Shown: piece after piece, positions 5,081 to 10,969 of the stretch
Layout: every line of letters begins with the position of its first letter
How positions within the stretch are numbered: the stretch's first letter is position 1
Assembly (NCBI GenBank): GCA_949289625.1
Contig: CASEPH010000368.1
Location: 1 to 10,969, forward strand
DNA from: an uncultured Clostridia bacterium
GTDB taxonomy: Bacteria; Bacillota_A; Clostridia; Oscillospirales; Oscillospiraceae
Length of the DNA: 10,969 nucleotides
Reading direction: 5' to 3'
Notes under the pieces: generated by a model
Seen by the model: the letters and a program-made list of their open reading frames with translations, nothing else
The model's database searches: none
Told to the model about the DNA's origin: nothing
Made by a program: the position numbers and the translations under genes

Positions 5081-6774
5081 GAGAAAAGCGTAACCTGTCC
5101 CTCTTTGCTTCCCAGCCTGCCCAGGAGGATAAGCAAGTCAAGCATATCACCGTAGACCGTGATGGTGAAAAGAAGGATATTCCGCTGTACTTCGGCCCGG
5201 ACTGGCCTGTCGTCAACGGCACTGGTGATACTGTTCCTTCTCCCAGTGATGACCCGTCCTCCTGCCAAGCAGAGGCCACTGCGGAAAAAACAGAAGAAAC
5301 GGTTCCTGTCGAGCCTATACCGCAGGATACAGCCGCCGGTATAGCCGACAACTCACCGGACTCAGATGTGCAGTATCCCGATGACTCTCCCCGCAGAATA
5401 CTGGCCAGCAATACTGTGGTGGCCAACCGTACACATGCACTTTTCTTTGCACCGGAGGGCGACAGCCGGGACTTCAACAGTGTTCTCAAGGAAGTGCAGG
5501 AGTATATCTCCGGCAAATATTCCTCCCTGATCACCGATGGTGGGGACGAGGATGCCAAAAGTCAGATCAAGCGGTATATCACCAAGTATGTGCAGGACCA
5601 GCGTATTGCGGTCAAGGGATATTCCGCCGATGGACTGGTGGATGCCCTCTACACGGAAATGGCGGAATTTGGCCTCCTTACCAAGTATATCTTCGGAACC
5701 GGCATTGAGGAGATCAACATCAACTCCTGGCGGGACATCGAGGTGCTGTACTCCAATGGGCAGATGGTCAAGCTGGATGAACATTTCGACAGTCCCAGCC
5801 ATGCTATCAATGTGATCCGCCGTATGCTTCATGTTTCCGGTATGGTGTTGGATAACGCCAGCCCCGCCGTCCTGGGCCACCTCAGCAAGAACATTCGAAT
5901 CGCTGTTCTCAAGACTCCTCTGGTCGATGAGGATGTGGGCGTCACCGCCTCCATCCGTATTGTCAACCCGCAGAACATGCAAAAGGATGACTTTGTCCGT
6001 GGCGGCACCGCCACTGGGGACATGCTGGACTTCCTGTCCGCCTGCCTGCGGTACGGTGTTTCCGTTTGTGTGGCCGGAGCCACCGGCAGCGGCAAGACCA
6101 CAGTGGCTGGATGGCTGCTGACCACGATCCCCGACAACAAGCGTGTGTTCACCATTGAGAATGGTTCCCGTGAGCTGGATCTGGTTCGTGAGAAGGACGG
6201 CAAGGTCTGCAACAGCGTCATCCACACCATCACCCGTGAGTCCGAGAACGCCAAACAGAACATCGATCAGGACATGCTGCTGGATATGGCGCTGCGTTAC
6301 CACCCCGATATCATCTGCGTGGGCGAGATGCGATCCGCCGAGGCGTATGCGGCGCAGGAAGCTGCTCGTACTGGCCACGGTGTGTTGACCACCATTCACT
6401 CCAACTCCTCTCAGGCCACTTGGCGGCGTATGGTCACGCTGTGTAAGCGCAAGCATGAGATGTCCGATGATACCCTCATGGATCTGGTTACCGAGGCGTT
6501 TCCTGTGGTGGCCTTTGCCAAGCAACTGGAGGACAAGAGCCGTAAGATCATGGAGATCATGGAATGTGTGATCCAGCCGGATGGCTCACGCCAGTATAAT
6601 ACCCTCTATCATTTTGCGATTGAGGACAACCGGCTGGAGGACGGCAAGTATTATATCGATGGGCACCATGAGCCAGTCCATCCGATCTCCGCCAATCTTC
6701 AAAAACACTTCATCGACAACGGAATGCCTCAACAGGAGCTGGACAGGCTCCTGGCGGGATTCCATCAAAAATAA
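5074..6774 (+). CDS. cpaF: CpaF/TadA secretion ATPase
   Basis: The motor ATPase of the pilus, 566 residues, acting at the cytoplasmic face of the membrane on the TadB/TadC platform. Walker A is GATGSGKT at 335-342, Walker B is 'DIICVGEMR' at 412-420 with Glu418, and the His box 'TGHGVLTTIHSNS' spans 433-445, all typical of the CpaF/VirB11 class. The N-domain (about 130-330) contains 'GLVDALYTEMAEFGLLTKYI' and 'GTGIEEININ', usual for CpaF. The first ~125 residues are poorly conserved in look, with a Pro/Glu/Thr/Asp-rich stretch (about 45-110), which makes the protein longer than most CpaF proteins. The GTG at 5074 is chosen because AGGAGG (5061-5066) is 7 bases upstream; it overlaps the tadZ end. 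Confidence 0.95.
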   Translation: MLGEKRNLSLFASQPAQEDKQVKHITVDRDGEKKDIPLYFGPDWPVVNGTGDTVPSPSDDPSSCQAEATAEKTEETVPVEPIPQDTAAGIADNSPDSDVQYPDDSPRRILASNTVVANRTHALFFAPEGDSRDFNSVLKEVQEYISGKYSSLITDGGDEDAKSQIKRYITKYVQDQRIAVKGYSADGLVDALYTEMAEFGLLTKYIFGTGIEEININSWRDIEVLYSNGQMVKLDEHFDSPSHAINVIRRMLHVSGMVLDNASPAVLGHLSKNIRIAVLKTPLVDEDVGVTASIRIVNPQNMQKDDFVRGGTATGDMLDFLSACLRYGVSVCVAGATGSGKTTVAGWLLTTIPDNKRVFTIENGSRELDLVREKDGKVCNSVIHTITRESENAKQNIDQDMLLDMALRYHPDIICVGEMRSAEAYAAQEAARTGHGVLTTIHSNSSQATWRRMVTLCKRKHEMSDDTLMDLVTEAFPVVAFAKQLEDKSRKIMEIMECVIQPDGSRQYNTLYHFAIEDNRLEDGKYYIDGHHEPVHPISANLQKHFIDNGMPQQELDRLLAGFHQK

Positions 6775-6788
6775 GGAGGTGAACCCGT

Positions 6789-7718
6789 GTGACGACCATA
6801 CAGCTTATGGCCTGCATTGGCATGGTAGTTGGCTTTTTCGTGCTTCTGGGCATCACCCCCTCGGATTTTACCGAGGGGGTATTCCGGCAGATTACCAGCA
6901 AGCCCAAGAGCCTCCGGGACGAGATCAACGAGTCCACGCAGCGCAAGAAAAAATTTGTTTTGCGCCGGGAGATCGAGGAGAGCCAAAATATTCTTCGTAT
7001 GACAGGGCGAGAGGCAAAGTTTCCGGCAATCTGCGCTATGTCTCTTCTGCTCTTTCTGGTGGGCGCATCTTTCGCTTTTCTCCTCGGCAACTTCTTCCTC
7101 GTTCCTGTCCTGGCCGCAGGCATGATGTTCATCCCATTTTGGTACATCAAGCTAACTGCGGCCTACTTCAAAAAGGCAATCTCCGCAGAACTGGAAACAG
7201 CACTTTCCATCATTACCACATCCTATCTCCGTAATGAGGACATCCAGACCGCAGTTGAGGAGAATCTGGAATACCTCAATCCACCGGTCAAAAACGCCTT
7301 TGCCGAGTTTCTGACCAGAATCAAGCTGGTCGATCCGGATGTGGATGCCGCCCTGCGGGATCTCAGCACCAAGATCGACAATGCAGTCTTCCGGGAATGG
7401 GTGGCCGCACTTTTGACATGCCGCTATGATCGGGGTATGAAGACTACTCTGACGCCTATTGTCGCCAAGCTGAGCGATATGCGGATCGTCAATGGCGATC
7501 TGGAAAACATGGTTTTTGAACCCCGCAAGGAGTTCATTGTTATGCAGATCCTCGTTCTCGGCAATATCCCACTGCTCTATTTTCTCAATCAGGAATGGTA
7601 CGATATCCTGATGCACACGCCGATGGGACAGATCATCTTGGCTGTTTGTGCGGCTGTGTTGTTTGTCAGTACAGCCGCAGTCATCAAATTGACTCAGCCC
7701 ATCGAATACAAGAGGTGA
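6789..7718 (+). CDS. tadB: TadB-like platform protein (type II secretion F domain)
   Basis: A membrane protein of 309 residues. Hydrophobic segments lie at about 6-24, 78-98, 101-120, 251-268 and 283-302. The cytoplasmic part between the middle and last pairs (about 125-245; 'ELETALSIITTSYLRNEDIQ', 'VFREWVAALLTCRYDRGMKT') fits the T2SSF/TadB domain that contacts the CpaF motor. The GTG at 6789 is chosen because AAGGAGG (6773-6779) lies 9 bases upstream; the GTG at 6787 hits a stop at once. An ATG at 6807 is a weaker alternative that lacks a site. The gene follows cpaF by 14 bases, in the order usual for Tad loci. A strong hairpin occurs in its 5' part at 6855-6880. Confidence 0.88.
   Translation: MTTIQLMACIGMVVGFFVLLGITPSDFTEGVFRQITSKPKSLRDEINESTQRKKKFVLRREIEESQNILRMTGREAKFPAICAMSLLLFLVGASFAFLLGNFFLVPVLAAGMMFIPFWYIKLTAAYFKKAISAELETALSIITTSYLRNEDIQTAVEENLEYLNPPVKNAFAEFLTRIKLVDPDVDAALRDLSTKIDNAVFREWVAALLTCRYDRGMKTTLTPIVAKLSDMRIVNGDLENMVFEPRKEFIVMQILVLGNIPLLYFLNQEWYDILMHTPMGQIILAVCAAVLFVSTAAVIKLTQPIEYKR
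6855..6880 (+). repeat. Strong intragenic hairpin in the 5' part of tadB
   Basis: ACCCCCTCGG (6855-6864) is exactly complementary in reverse to CCGAGGGGGT (6871-6880), with a 6-base loop ATTTTA. The 10-pair GC-rich stem encodes TPSDFTEGV, just after the first membrane helix. No T run follows, so this is not a plain terminator. Confidence 0.85.
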
Positions 7719-7722
7719 CGCT

Positions 7723-8595
7723 ATGGAGTTTTTATTGATTTTGTGCGGTGCCTCTCTGGCGCTTGGTCTCTTTTTTATCGCGGCAGATTTGTTCAAGCTG
7801 CCTCGTCTTGCTACACAAAAGGCGCTGCTTTCTGCCGGCCGCCAGGAAAAAAAGCAGGCTCGCACCACGGATGTACTGCTCATGGGCTGGGCTGTCAAAC
7901 TGGCCCCTCATATCCACATGGATGAGTACAAGCACAGCCGTCTGAAAAACACGCTGAATGCCGCTGGACTTGGCATGACACCGGAGGAATATACCGCTTT
8001 TGCCATTGTGAAAGCCGCAGCGGTGATGCTGGGCGTGATCCCTTGCTTATTTCTGTTCCCGCTGTTGGCCTTGGTCGTGATCCTTTTGGCGGTAATGGTC
8101 TATTTCAAAGAGATTCGCCGGGCAGATGAAAAACTGTCTGGCAAGCGGGATGAGATTGAGTCTGAACTGCCGCGATTTGTGGCCACGATTACACAAGAGC
8201 TGGCCAACAGCCGTGATGTGCTGAGCATGGTGGAACACTACAAGCAGAACGCAGGAGCCACTTTCGCTGCCGAGCTTGACATTCTCACCGCAGATATGCG
8301 CTCTGGTTCCTACGAGGCAGCACTGACCCGCTTTGAGGCCCGCTTCAATTCGCCGCTACTCTCCGATGTGGTTAGAGGACTCATTGGTGTGCTGCGAGGA
8401 GACGATGGCGTCCACTACTTCCAAATGCTCGCCCATGACATGAAACAACTGGAACTCCAGCGGCTAAAGGCGAAGGCGATGAAGATCCCGCCCAAGATTC
8501 GGGTTTTCTCCTTCATCCTGCTCATGTGCTTCCTGGTGACCTATCTGGCCATCATTATCTTCCAGATTCTGAACTCCCTTAGCGGAATGTTCTAA
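7723..8595 (+). CDS. tadC: TadC-like platform protein (type II secretion F domain)
   Basis: A membrane protein of 290 residues. Hydrophobic segments lie at about 3-22, 90-107, 108-126 and 262-283. The cytoplasmic part (about 128-258) includes 'ESELPRFVATITQELANSRD' and 'AALTRFEARFNSPLLSDVVR', with the spacing of the second T2SSF unit in Tad systems. It should form the inner-membrane platform with TadB. The gap to tadB is 4 bases; AGAGGTGA (7711-7718) serves as a ribosome-binding site within the tadB end. The gene order cpaF-tadB-tadC is the usual one. The paralogy of TadB and TadC is known for the family; the sequences here are too diverged to show it by eye. Confidence 0.87.
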   Translation: MEFLLILCGASLALGLFFIAADLFKLPRLATQKALLSAGRQEKKQARTTDVLLMGWAVKLAPHIHMDEYKHSRLKNTLNAAGLGMTPEEYTAFAIVKAAAVMLGVIPCLFLFPLLALVVILLAVMVYFKEIRRADEKLSGKRDEIESELPRFVATITQELANSRDVLSMVEHYKQNAGATFAAELDILTADMRSGSYEAALTRFEARFNSPLLSDVVRGLIGVLRGDDGVHYFQMLAHDMKQLELQRLKAKAMKIPPKIRVFSFILLMCFLVTYLAIIIFQILNSLSGMF

Positions 8596-8611
8596 GAAAG
8601 GGGGCCATTTC

Positions 8612-9208
8612 ATGAACTATAAAAATGAACTGAAGAAAAAAATCAGTGCAGATTATGAGCGGCGGGTCAAACAGTGGATGTCATCTGATCCGGCGCAGCT
8701 GGTGGATGCCGCCGAAACCATTGCCGCTGCGAGACTGATTCATGACAATCTCGACGATGCTATTACTACGCAGGACGCAAAATTCCTGCTTGATCTGGAC
8801 GATCCTCTGGGGTATGTCACCGACCGCTGGATCTCGGAAAACGGTGCGGACAACTCTCACAAAGAGGAACTTCAGCACTGCGTATGGACGCTTCAACAGG
8901 ATTTTGGCGAAGGCCAAGCCCCCGCGACTGTCCGAGATTTCCTGATGGAACACAAGGGCGGAGTGTTTTCACTGATGACACCCTGCGGTTATGTTTCACT
9001 GACGGAGGCGCAGGCGGAAAGCCTGCTCGACGGACACGGCATAAAGTCGCACCCCGGTATGGCGGGTGTTTCTATGGAGGTTTCTGCCGACGAGATCCTC
9101 ACACAGACGGTCAAGTCGGCAAACCGGCAGAATGGTGTGTGGTATCTCCTGACGGAATCCCCTGAGCAGACGCAGAGTCCCCCGGAAATGGAGGTGAACA
9201 TGTGCTGA
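8612..9208 (+). CDS. DUF3848-like protein within the pilus operon
   Basis: A soluble protein of 198 residues. The N-terminal half (about 18-95: 'DPAQLVDAAETIAAARLIHD', 'AKFLLDLDDPLGYVTDRWIS') resembles the DUF3848 family, which usually accompanies DUF3849 in gut Firmicutes mobile elements; a DUF3849 gene lies at 739-1464. The C-terminal half (about 105-185, with 'GVFSLMTPCGYVSLTEAQAE' and 'VWYLLTES') is not recognised. There is no membrane segment and nothing typical of a pilus component. AAAGGGGG (8597-8604) is 7 bases before the ATG. Its last bases overlap the next start by 7. Its position between tadC and the pseudopilin genes is unexpected and may link element functions to the pilus, or may be a chance insertion kept by co-transcription. 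Confidence 0.75.
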   Translation: MNYKNELKKKISADYERRVKQWMSSDPAQLVDAAETIAAARLIHDNLDDAITTQDAKFLLDLDDPLGYVTDRWISENGADNSHKEELQHCVWTLQQDFGEGQAPATVRDFLMEHKGGVFSLMTPCGYVSLTEAQAESLLDGHGIKSHPGMAGVSMEVSADEILTQTVKSANRQNGVWYLLTESPEQTQSPPEMEVNMC

Positions 9209-9600
9209 AACGAGTCTTGCGCTCCCGCCGCGGCGAAGGCTACATTGATGTCTGCGTCCTGGTGATATGCGCCATGCTGGTCATTGCGCTGGCTGTTAAA
9301 ATCATGCCTGTCTACATCGCCAAACAGCAGCTGGACACCTTTGCCACAGAGCTTGTGCGTGAGGCAGAGCTGTATGGCCGCGTAGGAACTGAAACCACCC
9401 GCCGGGCTCAGTCACTGCGGGAGCAGACAGGTCTGGACCCAGATATCAGCTGGAGCAGCACGGGCCGCATCCAGCTCAACCAAGAGATTACTGTCGTCCT
9501 GACCTATGAAACCAACCTGGGCCTCTTTGCCGGATTTGGCAGCTTTCCAATCACCCTCCGCTCCGAGGCGACGGGAAAAAGTGAGGTGTATTGGAAATGA
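9202..9600 (+). CDS. DUF4320 pseudopilin-like membrane protein
   Basis: A protein of 132 residues. It starts with a basic leader (MLKRVLRSRRG, 11 residues) followed by EGYID and a hydrophobic helix (about 17-34), then an extracellular domain with 'AKQQLDTFATELVREAELYG' and beta-rich segments ending in 'FPITLRSEATGKSEVYWK'. It matches what I know as DUF4320. Cleavage after Gly11 would put Asp at mature position 5, exactly as in the pilin at 2537-2800; the seven-residue motif RGEGYID is shared. The role is probably that of a minor pilin of TadE/TadF type, but this is inference. The GTG at 9202 is chosen because GGAGG (9190-9194) is 7 bases upstream. The stop overlaps the next start as ATGA. Confidence 0.85.
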   Translation: MLKRVLRSRRGEGYIDVCVLVICAMLVIALAVKIMPVYIAKQQLDTFATELVREAELYGRVGTETTRRAQSLREQTGLDPDISWSSTGRIQLNQEITVVLTYETNLGLFAGFGSFPITLRSEATGKSEVYWK

Positions 9601-10142
9601 GTCGATTCAAGCAAGCAATCAGGGACCGCCGGGGCATTTCCTTTCCGTTGATTATCGCCGTCACGCTTTCCCTTGTGATCCTTCTGTGCGGTGTCAGTGA
9701 ATACCTCCGTCTCCTCATCGTGGCGCAGGGGGTCCGGGATGCTGTTCAGGAGGCGGTCATTTCTACCGTCAACGACAACTATGACGATGTGTACCATGGG
9801 GTGCGTGAGGGCTACTCTGGTGCTTATCAGCCTATGGCCGGAGACTTTGAAGAATCACTGGACTACGGCGACATCTATGGCCGACTGGACGCCCTTTTGA
9901 ACCTGACTAATCAGAGCGGCTACCATGTGCAATATACAGAGGATGGCAAAATGGAGTTTCGCGTGTGGGACCTAAGTGTCGACCTTCAGAACGCATCCTT
10001 CGCATCGGCCGACAGTGCTGGCAACCGGCTGATTGCTGACTGTGAAATCGAGCTGGAGGTGCCAGTTTCCTTTGGTGGCAGGCTTTTACCGCCCATGCGG
10101 ATGACCGTAAAAGTAAGCGCCGGGTACACACCCCGCTTTTGA
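9597..10142 (+). CDS. TadE/TadG-like pseudopilin
   Basis: A protein of 181 residues with a basic leader (MSRFKQAIRDRRG), one hydrophobic segment (about 16-33) and an extracellular domain of about 145 residues with Asp/Tyr-rich stretches ('DNYDDVYHGVREGYSGAY') and a beta-rich C-terminus. The layout and place at the end of the operon fit TadE/TadG-type minor pilins. After Gly13 the next residues are ISFPL, so no acidic residue stands at position 5; it may not be processed like the other two, or may stay as an anchored protein. The ATG at 9597 overlaps the previous stop (ATGA), with GTGAGGTG (9581-9588) 8 bases upstream; a TTG at 9591 is the weaker choice. No cell-wall anchor motif is visible. 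Confidence 0.8.
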   Translation: MSRFKQAIRDRRGISFPLIIAVTLSLVILLCGVSEYLRLLIVAQGVRDAVQEAVISTVNDNYDDVYHGVREGYSGAYQPMAGDFEESLDYGDIYGRLDALLNLTNQSGYHVQYTEDGKMEFRVWDLSVDLQNASFASADSAGNRLIADCEIELEVPVSFGGRLLPPMRMTVKVSAGYTPRF

Positions 10143-10335
10143 CCAGGCGGCTAAAAATCTCTCTTTTGTAACCGATGCAATTATAGACTTCCGCACTCTT
10201 TTGTGGTAGGGTTCGAGTTGACAAGAGGTATACGGTGTAGGAAAATGATACCAAGTGTATCAATCAGCCGCTATACCAAGTTAGCCGAATGAAATAATCG
10301 GCCTGAGAGCCGACTCACAGAAAAGGAGGATACCC
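10143..10335 (+). promoter_or_regulatory. Structured leader before the DUF6550 gene
   Basis: No gene is seen in these 193 bases. They hold a TTGACA (10218-10223) but only a poor -10 candidate (GAAAAT, 10241-10246) at 17 bases. Downstream is an inverted repeat TGATAC-n5-GTATCA (10246-10262). ATACCAAGT occurs twice (10248-10256 and 10273-10281), exactly 25 bases apart. GCCGA (10284-10288), TCGGC (10298-10302) and GCCGA (10309-10313) can form two exclusive 5-pair hairpins. The ribosome-binding site AAAAGGAGG is at 10321-10329. A promoter with an operator or attenuation control is plausible; no terminator was found between the pilus genes and this gene. Confidence 0.5.
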
Positions 10336-10893
10336 ATGAAAGACAGTACAAAAAAGTGGCTGACCATTACTGGCGGTCTTGTGATCTGTGCAATCCTGGT
10401 GTTCGTGATTGCCCAGCAGTTCACGAAAGAAAAGGCTACTGACGCTTTACCTCCCACCAGTAGCTCCCAACAGGATGAGGTGGTGGTTGATCCGGACAGC
10501 AGCAATCCCACTACCGATCCTGATGCCTCTTCTGACATCAGTGAGGATGATCTCACCATCAATCCCCAGACCTCGCCCAATGACACCGGCACAAATGCTG
10601 GAAACGGTGCAATCTCAAGTGGAACGGAACAAACCATTCAAGCAGATCCCGAGGTGCCGGAGAAGCCTGACGAGGAGACACTGACCGACCCCAGCCAAAA
10701 ACCTGACGGCACTCCGGTCGAGGGAACCCCTACTCCTGAGGACCACGACAACTACCAGCCGCCCCAGCAGCCGTCCACCAATACTGGGGGTGGGTTGCCC
10801 GGTTTCGAGAATGTCCCCAACGCCGGTGGGAACCAGGGCGGAACAATCGACAGCGATGGCGATATCAACAAACAGGTCGGCACAATGGGCTGA
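10336..10893 (+). CDS. DUF6550-like membrane-anchored protein with acidic extracellular tail
   Basis: A protein of 185 residues. A basic start (MKDSTKKW) leads into one membrane helix (about 8-27), followed by about 155 residues of low-complexity Asp/Pro/Thr/Ser-rich sequence. The middle contains 'GTEQTIQADPEVPEKPDEET' and the end contains Gly/Asn-rich 'NAGGNQGGTIDSDGDINKQV'. It fits what I know as DUF6550, found near the DUF6133/DUF4320 pilus genes in gut Firmicutes elements. The sequence suggests a flexible stalk crossing the cell wall rather than an enzyme. There is no sortase motif (LPxTG) at the C-terminus. AAAAGGAGG (10321-10329) is 6 bases upstream. A strong terminator follows its stop codon. 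Confidence 0.82.
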   Translation: MKDSTKKWLTITGGLVICAILVFVIAQQFTKEKATDALPPTSSSQQDEVVVDPDSSNPTTDPDASSDISEDDLTINPQTSPNDTGTNAGNGAISSGTEQTIQADPEVPEKPDEETLTDPSQKPDGTPVEGTPTPEDHDNYQPPQQPSTNTGGGLPGFENVPNAGGNQGGTIDSDGDINKQVGTMG

Positions 10894-10910
10894 TCCAATC
10901 AATATGGCAG

Positions 10911-10938
10911 AAAAGCACAGCTTCGGCTGTGCTTTTTT
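10911..10938 (+). terminator. Rho-independent terminator with TTCG loop
   Basis: AAAAGCACAGC (10911-10921) pairs with GCTGTGCTTTT starting at 10926 around the tetraloop TTCG. The stem's second arm runs into six T residues (10933-10938). It lies 17 bases after the DUF6550 stop and most likely ends the operon. The A-run at the start of the stem would also let it work on the minus strand. Confidence 0.93.
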
Positions 10939-10939
10939 A

Positions 10940-10957
10940 TTGCCTGAAAGGAGGCAA
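10940..10957 (+). promoter_or_regulatory. Hairpin that may cover the next ribosome-binding site
   Basis: TTGCCT (10940-10945) is complementary to AGGCAA (10952-10957), with loop GAAAGG. The ribosome-binding site AAAGGAGG (10947-10954) lies partly in the loop and partly in the stem, so folding could reduce access to the following start codon. Confidence 0.4.
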
Positions 10958-10958
10958 A

Positions 10959-10969
10959 ATGAAACGAAT
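10959..10969 (+). CDS. Start of a further gene, cut by the window edge
   Basis: An ATG at 10959 follows AAAGGAGG (10947-10954) by 4 bases and opens a frame reading Met-Lys-Arg before the window ends. Only the first codons are visible, so no product can be named. Because it comes after the terminator with no room for a clear promoter, it depends on read-through or on a promoter overlapping the DUF6550 gene. Confidence 0.55.

Noticed and set aside
5315..5344. 8-base inverted repeat (CTATACCG / CGGTATAG) in the 5' part of cpaF
   Set aside because: The loop is 14 bases and the stem is short; this is expected by chance in a window of this length.
5362..6525. Long open frame of 387 codons on the minus strand
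   Set aside because: It lies wholly opposite cpaF, whose motifs prove the + strand is coding. The minus frame has no ribosome-binding site or recognisable domain and reflects the codon bias of cpaF.
10206..10223. GGTTCGAGT resembling a tRNA T-arm
   Set aside because: The bases on either side of the 7-base loop do not pair into a 5-pair stem, and no anticodon or acceptor arms are found around it.

Overview
The window reads as part of a large mobile element (an integrative conjugative element or a plasmid) from a Gram-positive gut bacterium, most likely of the Clostridia/Oscillospirales type. The support is strong AGGAGG ribosome-binding sites before nearly every gene, moderately GC-rich codon use, a SpoVG-family protein, and DUF3849, DUF3848 and YodL-type proteins, which are known mainly from mobile elements of gut Firmicutes. 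No relaxase, VirB4/VirD4-type protein, integrase or replication gene lies in the window, so the mobile-element assignment is inference from these families. No rRNA, tRNA, CRISPR array or insertion sequence was seen. All genes lie on the + strand.

Region 1 (3-2459) is an accessory block. It holds two paralogous AbrB-like small proteins with cysteine clusters (the first cut by the window edge), a DUF3849 protein, a YodL-domain protein and a SpoVG-family protein. Each of the intact genes has its own good ribosome-binding site.

Region 2 (2537-10142) is a compact Tad/Flp-type pilus locus. In order it encodes a pilin-like DUF6133 protein, an A24 prepilin peptidase (TadV/CpaA-like), a 40-residue membrane microprotein, CpaB, a TadZ/CpaE-like ATPase, the CpaF/TadA motor ATPase, TadB and TadC platform proteins, a DUF3848 protein, a DUF4320 pseudopilin-like protein and a TadE-like protein. 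Most genes overlap or lie within about 30 bases of each other, as expected of one operon. No secretin is present, which fits a single-membrane cell. The peptidase should process the pilin and probably the DUF4320 protein, which share the motif RGEGYID. CpaF should power assembly on the TadB/TadC platform, with TadZ localising it and CpaB and the pseudopilins completing the envelope part.

Region 3 (10143-10969) is a 193-base leader with repeats and alternative hairpins, then a membrane-anchored DUF6550 protein with a long acidic extracellular tail, a strong intrinsic terminator, and the first codons of another gene.

The points most worth a second look are the pilus locus in a likely mobile-element context, a perfect 28-base palindrome in the peptidase gene just after the pilin gene, the Asp-for-Glu change in the shared prepilin motif, the unlisted 40-residue gene, the paired AbrB-like paralogs, and the structured leader before the DUF6550 gene.
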